From contig CALVMI010000058.1 of assembly GCA_944345045.1 (NCBI GenBank), positions 1-7,182 on the forward strand: a stretch of 7,182 bases of DNA. The letters run 5' to 3'. The notes beneath the pieces are model-generated. The model searched no databases. It saw only the letters and a list, made by a program, of their open reading frames with translations, and was not told the origin of the DNA. The DNA is from an uncultured Bacilli bacterium. Lineage in GTDB: Bacteria > Bacillota_I > Bacilli_A > RF39 > UBA660. Both the position numbers and the translations under genes were made by a program. Positions 6,646 to 7,182 of the stretch are shown piece by piece (position 1 is the stretch's first letter; each line of letters begins with the position of its first letter).

Positions 6646-7182
6646 ATGGAAAAATTAGATATTTATGATGCAAATGGAGAATTTATTGGAACAGAAGAAA
6701 GAAGTATAGTTCATTCAAAAGGACTTTGGCATAAAACTGTCCATTGTTGGTTATATGATAAAAGTGGAAAAGTTTTTTTCCAAAAAAGAAGTGACAGGGG
6801 AACTTTATATACCACTTCATCCGGTCATGTAAGTGCTGGGGAAAGTATAACAGAAGCTTTTCAAAGAGAAATAAAAGAAGAAATTGGTTTAACTTTAGAT
6901 GCAAGTGATGCAACTTTTGTTGCTGTAGTTCCTTTTAAAATGGACCGTGTAAAAGAAGATGGTAGTATTTTTAAAGACCGAGCATTCGCGAATGTTTATG
7001 TCGATTTATATGAAGGAGATTATCACGATTTTAAAATGGACCCAGAAGAAGTTTCAGGCTTAGTTTTAGTTAAAGCAAAAGATGCATTAGAACTATTTCA
7101 AAAAGAAAACGGAACCATTAAAGGACAAGAAATCACTTTAAATAATGAAATCATTGAACGAGAAATTGATTTTCAAGAATTT
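6646..7182 (+). CDS. Nudix hydrolase, IPP isomerase/YfcD-like subgroup (3' end outside window)
   Basis: The frame is open from ATG 6646 to the window end: 179 residues visible, no stop reached. It begins MEKLDIYDANGEFIGTEERS, then GLWHKTVHCWLYD (26-38), FFQKRSDRG (44-52) and a perfect Nudix box, G60-x5-E66-x7-R74-E75-I-x-E78-E79-x-G81-L, whose glutamates bind the divalent metal. The leader 'xxDxxG' followed by a W-H-[KR]-T/A-x-H block and Q-K-R-S is typical of Nudix proteins related to isopentenyl-diphosphate isomerase and YfcD. Such proteins hydrolyse or isomerise diphosphate-containing substrates; the actual substrate cannot be read here. After the box, residues 90-145 (VAVVPFKM to LVLVKAKDAL) look like the usual C-terminal half of the fold, so most of the domain is present. 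An authentic Idi is less likely than a general housecleaning or unknown-substrate Nudix enzyme. Confidence 0.93.
   Translation, partial: MEKLDIYDANGEFIGTEERSIVHSKGLWHKTVHCWLYDKSGKVFFQKRSDRGTLYTTSSGHVSAGESITEAFQREIKEEIGLTLDASDATFVAVVPFKMDRVKEDGSIFKDRAFANVYVDLYEGDYHDFKMDPEEVSGLVLVKAKDALELFQKENGTIKGQEITLNNEIIEREIDFQEF

Noticed and set aside
6683..6913. - strand ORF opposite the Nudix gene
   Set aside because: The + strand carries a perfect Nudix box here; the antisense frame is low-complexity Leu/Phe sequence.

Overview
The window is a stretch of an AT-rich bacterial chromosome. It carries the 3' part of the RNA polymerase operon (end of rpoB, then complete rpoC), followed by an unrelated accessory pair: an AAA ATPase of the AAA_14/DUF4143 type and a Nudix hydrolase cut off by the window end. 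All genes are on the + strand. The rpoB-rpoC order, the acidic RpoB tail, the absence of the large proteobacterial insertions in RpoB/RpoC, the AGGAGG-type ribosome binding sites and the A/T-ending codons point to a low-GC Bacillota. A host-associated Bacilli/Erysipelotrichia- or RF39-like lineage is plausible, but that is an inference. Tryptophan is encoded by TGG and TGA acts as a stop (end of rpoB), so this is not the Mycoplasma/Spiroplasma code.

Bases 1-1336: the last 444 codons of rpoB, including the two active-site lysines and a strongly acidic tail. rpoB overlaps rpoC by 4 nt (ATGA). Bases 1333-5034: full-length rpoC (1233 aa) with both zinc sites, the catalytic NADFDGD motif, bridge helix and trigger loop. 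A rho-independent terminator begins inside the last rpoC codons and ends the operon at about 5049.

Bases 5035-5313: a very AT-rich intergenic region holding two imperfectly understood inverted repeats and, most notably, three copies of a 24-nt sequence at an exact 33-bp period (5171-5260). The repeats lie just upstream of a possible promoter and a good ribosome binding site for the ATPase gene.

Bases 5314-6627: a 437-aa ATPase with Walker A and B motifs and a C-terminal region with a restriction-endonuclease-like E-x-D...E-x-K signature. Eighteen bases later a Nudix hydrolase starts (6646 to beyond 7182) with a perfect Nudix box. These two genes are probably co-transcribed. The core operon is ordinary. 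The part worth a second look is the repeat array in front of the ATPase gene, which could be its operator, a mobile or spreading repeat, or a small repeat-peptide gene.
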